DNA from: Asanoa sp. WMMD1127
GTDB lineage: Bacteria > Actinomycetota > Actinomycetes > Mycobacteriales > Micromonosporaceae
Direction: 5' to 3'
Assembly: GCF_029626225.1 (NCBI RefSeq)
Contig: NZ_JARUBP010000001.1
Span: 6,758,001-6,822,000 of the forward strand
Length of the DNA: 64,000 nt
Positions 60,644 through 64,000 of the stretch are shown here, piece by piece; within the stretch, counting starts at the first letter, position 1, and the number at the start of each line of letters is the position of its first letter. The translations under genes were made by a program, and so were the position numbers. Below the pieces are notes generated by a model, which saw only the letters and a list, made by a program, of their open reading frames with translations, had not been told where the DNA came from and did not search any database.

Positions 60644-63600
60644 GTGTCCAGGACCGGGATCCAGCTCGTCGGACCGTTCGCGGTGGTGCGCGACGGCCGC
60701 GTGCTCCCTGACGCCCGGGTCGGCAGCCGCAAGGCCCGCACGCTGCTGGCCCTGCTGGCCGCGGAGCGCCGCGTGGTCCCCGTCGACCGCATCGTCGCGG
60801 CGCTCTGGCCGGGCCGGCCGCCGCAGCGCCCCGCCGACAACGTCGCGACCCTGGTCAGCCGGGTCCGCGCGGAGTTCGGGGCCGCCCTGGTCGAGGGCGG
60901 CCGCGGCGGCTACCGCCTGTCGGCCGAGATCCCGGTCGACCTCCACGAGGCGACCGAGGCGGCAGCCTCGGCCGAGCGGCTGCTCCCGACCGACCCGGCC
61001 GCCGCACTCGACGCGGGCCGCTGGGCCGAGGGCGTGCTCGCGGCCGCGCCGGCGCTCACCGACGAGCCGGTCTCCGACTGGGCCGCGGCGGTCCGCGCCG
61101 ACCAGGCCGGCGCCCTGCGCCGGGCGCGGCAGGTGATCGCGGCGGCGGCGCTGGCCACCGGGCAACCCGCCCTGGCCCGCGATGCTTCCGCCGCCGCGCT
61201 CCGCGCGGACCCGTTCGACGAGGACGCGGCTCGCACGCTGATGCGCGCCCACGCCGCCCTGGCCGAGCCGGCCCGAGCGCTGGCGGTCTACGAACAACTA
61301 CGCACGCTGCTCGCCGACGAGCTCGGCGTCGACCCCTCCACCGCCACCCGTACCCTCCACGTCACCATCCTCCGCGGCGACGCCGCACCGCCGCCCGGCC
61401 CGGCCGCCGACGCATCCCGCCGCACCGGGTCGGCCGCGTCGCCGCCTGGCGCGGCCCCGGCCGGCGGCACTGCGGCTGTCGATGTCGGTCCGTCATCCGG
61501 TGAGAGCGGCCTGGTCGGGCGGGCCGCGGAGGTCGACGTGCTGGCGCGGGCCTGGCGTGACGCGGTCGCCGGGCGGTCGCGGCTGGTGTTGGTCACCGGT
61601 GAGCCGGGGATCGGCAAGACCCGTCTCGCCGAAGAGGCGGCCCGCCTCGCCTCCGCCACCCCCGGCACCGTCGTCACCGTCCGCTGCTACGCGGCCGAGC
61701 GGTCGCTCTTCCTCCAGCCCGCCGTCGAGGCGATCGCCGACCTCGTCGCCTCGACCGACCCCGAACGGGTCCGGACCGCGGCCGCCGCCGGGGCCGGTGC
61801 CCTCGCCGCCCTCGTGCCGGCCGCCGCCGCCGTGCTCGGCGCCCCGCCCGCCGGCCACGGCAGCCCCGAGGCCGAGCGCCGCGCCGCCTACGAGGCGGTG
61901 ACCGGCTTCCTGCGCGGCATCGCCGAGCCGCGCCCGCTGCTGCTCGTCGTCGACGACCTCCAGCACGCCGGCACCGCGACCGTCGAGCTGCTGCACTACC
62001 TGGCCCGGCACGCGGGCCACGCCCGCCTGCTCGTGGTCGCCACCGTGCGGGCCGCCGAGGGCCGCCCGGCCCTGGCCACCCTCGACGGCGTCGCCACGAC
62101 CGTGCCGCTCGGTCCCCTCGACGAGCCGGCCATCGCCCACCTGGCGCGGGCCAACGGCCAGGACGCGCACGCCGCCGAGATCGCCCGCCGCACCCGCGGG
62201 CACACGCTGTTCGTGGTGGAGACCCTGCGGGCGCTCGCGGCCGGCGACACCGGCGTGCCGGAGTCGCTGCGGGCGGGCGTGCTCGCCCGGGTCCGCGCCG
62301 CCGACGCGGAGGAGCTCCTGCGGGCGGCCGCGGTGCTCGGCCCGTCGTTCGCCCCGGCCGCGCTCGCGGGCCTGCTCGGCATCGGCGTCGCCGACGCGAC
62401 GCTGCGCTGCGACCGGCTCCTGGAGACCGGGCTGACCGTCGTGGCCGGCCGGGCCTACGAGTTCGCCAACGACCTCGTCCAGGAGGTCCTCTACGACGCG
62501 ACGCCGGCGCCGACCCGGCTCGCCCATCACCTGCGCGCCGCCGACGTGCTCGCCGACAACCCGGAGGCGGTGGCCCGGCACGCGCAGGCCGCCGGTGACG
62601 ACCGCCGGGCCGGGCGCGCGTGGCTGGCGGCAGGGCGGCGGGCGGCCCGGCGCTACGCCGCCCCCGACGCGGAGGCCCTGCTGGACAACGCGATCGACGC
62701 CGCCGACCGGTGCGCCGACCCCGAGCTGCGGACCAGCGCGCTGCTGCTGCGGGCCCGGGTCCGGGAGACGATGTTCCGGTTCGACGACGCCCTCGCGGAC
62801 GCCGGCGTCGCCCTGTCGCTCAGCCGTGAGACCGGCGACCGGCGCGCGGAGATGGCGGCCCTGCGCGAGCTCGGCGGCCCGGCCTGGGCGGGCAGCGGGC
62901 GGCCGGTCGACACCGGGGTCGGGCACATGCGGGCGGCGCTGCGGCTGGCCGAGCAGCTGGGCGACCGGGGCGCCGAGGCGGAGCTGCTCGGCTGGCTGGC
63001 CGTCCTCAGCAGCAACCAGCTCCGGTTCGTCGAGGCCCTGGCGTACGGGCGACGGGCCCGCGACGCCGCCCGGGGCGCCGGTGGGGCCGGGCTGGCCGCG
63101 GCGTTCGACGGGCTGAAGACGGCGTACGCCTACCTCGGCGAAGTGGCCGAGCTGTCCGCGCTGCTCGAAGAGCTGGAGCCCCTGGTGCGCCAGGCCGGCG
63201 ACCTCTGGTTCCTGCAGTGGTGCCGCTTCGAGTCGGCCTTCCCGCACCTCGCCGCCGGCCGCTGGGCGGAGGCGGCGGCCCGCGTCCACGAGGCGATGGC
63301 GATCAACGCGCGCAGCGGCTACCAGAGCTACGCCTCCTGGTACCTGGCCCACCTCGCCTGGATCGCCCGCCTCGACGGCCGCCGGGCCGACGCGCTGGAG
63401 CTGGGCCACCGGGCGTCCACCTTGGACTCCCACGCCTGGTTCGCCGGAGCGGTGGCCGCGCTGCACGGCACGGCCCTCGTCGAGTACGGCGACCCGGCCG
63501 CCGCCGTCCCGGTCCTGGAGGCCGGCCTCGCGGTCAGCGAATCCCACCGCACCGCTGCCTGGCGGCTGCGCTGCCTCGCCCCGCTGGCCGAGGCGACCGG

Positions 63601-63892
63601 CGACCCGGCCCTGCTCGACGAGGCCGACGCGATGCTCCGCGCCGTCGTCGCCCCGCCGGACGCGGCCTGGCTCTACGGCGCCGACGCCTACACCTCGGTC
63701 GCCCGGGCGTGGCTGGCGCGCGGCGAGCCGGAGCGCGCGGCCGCCCTGCTCGACCCCCTGCTGGCAGCCGGTGACCGCACCGGCTGGCGCGCGCCGCTGG
63801 CCGCCGCCCGCGCGGTGGCGGCGCGGCTTCAGAACAGCTCCGCCAGCAGCGCGGCGGCCCGGTCGGCGCCGTCGGTCTCCACGGGGCGGTAG
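60644..63892 (+). CDS. SARP-like regulator: OmpR-type HTH, BTAD, STAND ATPase and TPR
   Basis: 1082 residues. An OmpR-type winged helix (about 1-95; [31 protein letters not shown]) is followed by a bacterial transcriptional activation domain (95-245, ending [17 protein letters not shown]). Then come an Ala/Pro linker, an AAA/STAND ATPase with [14 protein letters not shown] (Walker A) and [22 protein letters not shown]-like Walker B, and helical TPR-like repeats to the end. No C-terminal LuxR HTH. It should activate a specific gene set on binding a ligand or ATP. Targets are not evident; no biosynthetic cluster is visible in the window. Confidence 0.9.
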   Translation: MSRTGIQLVGPFAVVRDGRVLPDARVGSRKARTLLALLAAERRVVPVDRIVAALWPGRPPQRPADNVATLVSRVRAEFGAALVEGGRGGYRLSAEIPVDLHEATEAAASAERLLPTDPAAALDAGRWAEGVLAAAPALTDEPVSDWAAAVRADQAGALRRARQVIAAAALATGQPALARDASAAALRADPFDEDAARTLMRAHAALAEPARALAVYEQLRTLLADELGVDPSTATRTLHVTILRGDAAPPPGPAADASRRTGSAASPPGAAPAGGTAAVDVGPSSGESGLVGRAAEVDVLARAWRDAVAGRSRLVLVTGEPGIGKTRLAEEAARLASATPGTVVTVRCYAAERSLFLQPAVEAIADLVASTDPERVRTAAAAGAGALAALVPAAAAVLGAPPAGHGSPEAERRAAYEAVTGFLRGIAEPRPLLLVVDDLQHAGTATVELLHYLARHAGHARLLVVATVRAAEGRPALATLDGVATTVPLGPLDEPAIAHLARANGQDAHAAEIARRTRGHTLFVVETLRALAAGDTGVPESLRAGVLARVRAADAEELLRAAAVLGPSFAPAALAGLLGIGVADATLRCDRLLETGLTVVAGRAYEFANDLVQEVLYDATPAPTRLAHHLRAADVLADNPEAVARHAQAAGDDRRAGRAWLAAGRRAARRYAAPDAEALLDNAIDAADRCADPELRTSALLLRARVRETMFRFDDALADAGVALSLSRETGDRRAEMAALRELGGPAWAGSGRPVDTGVGHMRAALRLAEQLGDRGAEAELLGWLAVLSSNQLRFVEALAYGRRARDAARGAGGAGLAAAFDGLKTAYAYLGEVAELSALLEELEPLVRQAGDLWFLQWCRFESAFPHLAAGRWAEAAARVHEAMAINARSGYQSYASWYLAHLAWIARLDGRRADALELGHRASTLDSHAWFAGAVAALHGTALVEYGDPAAAVPVLEAGLAVSESHRTAAWRLRCLAPLAEATGDPALLDEADAMLRAVVAPPDAAWLYGADAYTSVARAWLARGEPERAAALLDPLLAAGDRTGWRAPLAAARAVAARLQNSSASSAAARSAPSVSTGR

Positions 63893-64000
63893 TCGACCGG
63901 TCGGCCCAGCTCCTCCGCGATCAACGCGGCCAGGTCGTCCGTCTGTCCATAGTCGACGTAGCGGCCGGCGCGGTAGGCCGCGAGCCGGTGCCGGACGTGC
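63829..64000 (-). CDS. C-terminal fragment of an unidentified protein
   Basis: Only the last 57 codons lie in the window, ending at TGA 63829: RHRLAAYRAGRYVDYG, then LAALIAEELG and [13 protein letters not shown]. The ending resembles the C-termini of glycosyltransferases of the GT1 or activator-dependent type, but this is too short to be sure. It overlaps the SARP-like gene by 64 bases, convergently. Confidence 0.45.
   Translation of the reverse strand, partial: HVRHRLAAYRAGRYVDYGQTDDLAALIAEELGRPVDYRPVETDGADRAAALLAELF

Overview
The window is very GC-rich chromosomal DNA with GTG starts, four-base gene overlaps, F420-dependent enzymes, a BTAD/ATPase regulator, a membrane Ser/Thr kinase and a clpP pair next to a PopR/ClgR-like regulator. 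That combination points to a filamentous or soil actinomycete, probably Micromonosporaceae or a relative. This is an inference from gene content; no rRNA or tRNA gene was seen. I saw no insertion sequence, prophage or CRISPR array.

Left third (1-19.3 kb): a truncated M6 metalloprotease and a divergent Ser/Thr kinase, two small genes, then the tightly packed operon glcD-glcE-glcF-aceB (glycolate to glyoxylate to malate) facing a divergent Nramp-like permease. A non-coding array of eleven 16-bp repeats and an esterase follow. Next come divergent selB and selD, a Ser/Thr dehydratase diverging from an ankyrin protein, a methyltransferase, and a HxlR regulator diverging from a NAD(P)-binding protein.

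Middle (19.3-38.8 kb): a membrane-anchored STAND/TPR ATPase lies upstream of a membrane protein split by an in-frame amber codon. Then comes yibE/F and a formate dehydrogenase operon whose alpha subunit has an in-frame TGA read as selenocysteine, followed by a bSECIS-like hairpin with a GGUCU loop. selB and selD, 12 kb away, supply part of the decoding machinery; selA and tRNA-Sec are not in the window. A TetR/aldo-keto reductase/SDR cluster with two palindromic operators includes an SDR pseudogene. PAP2, AraC, a hydrolase, lon with a 15-bp terminator hairpin, and an F420 enzyme pair complete this section.

Right third (38.8-64 kb): a secreted-amidase locus split between a signal-peptide ORF and the enzyme ORF; several membrane proteins; alkA; a membrane-tethered LuxR regulator; and a glycoside catabolic locus. 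That locus has an ABC importer without ATPase and a ROK regulator, divergent from dehydrogenase, sugar isomerase, GH63-like hydrolase and debranching-type genes, with a 36-bp operator-like block duplicated in the intergenic region. Then come a methyltransferase, a popR/clgR-like gene, two clpP genes, an ACC deaminase (suggesting plant association), a 1082-residue SARP-like ATPase regulator, and the end of an unidentified gene.

Many genes lack a Shine-Dalgarno sequence and instead show a TANNNT hexamer 6-8 bases before the start codon, suggesting widespread leaderless transcription.
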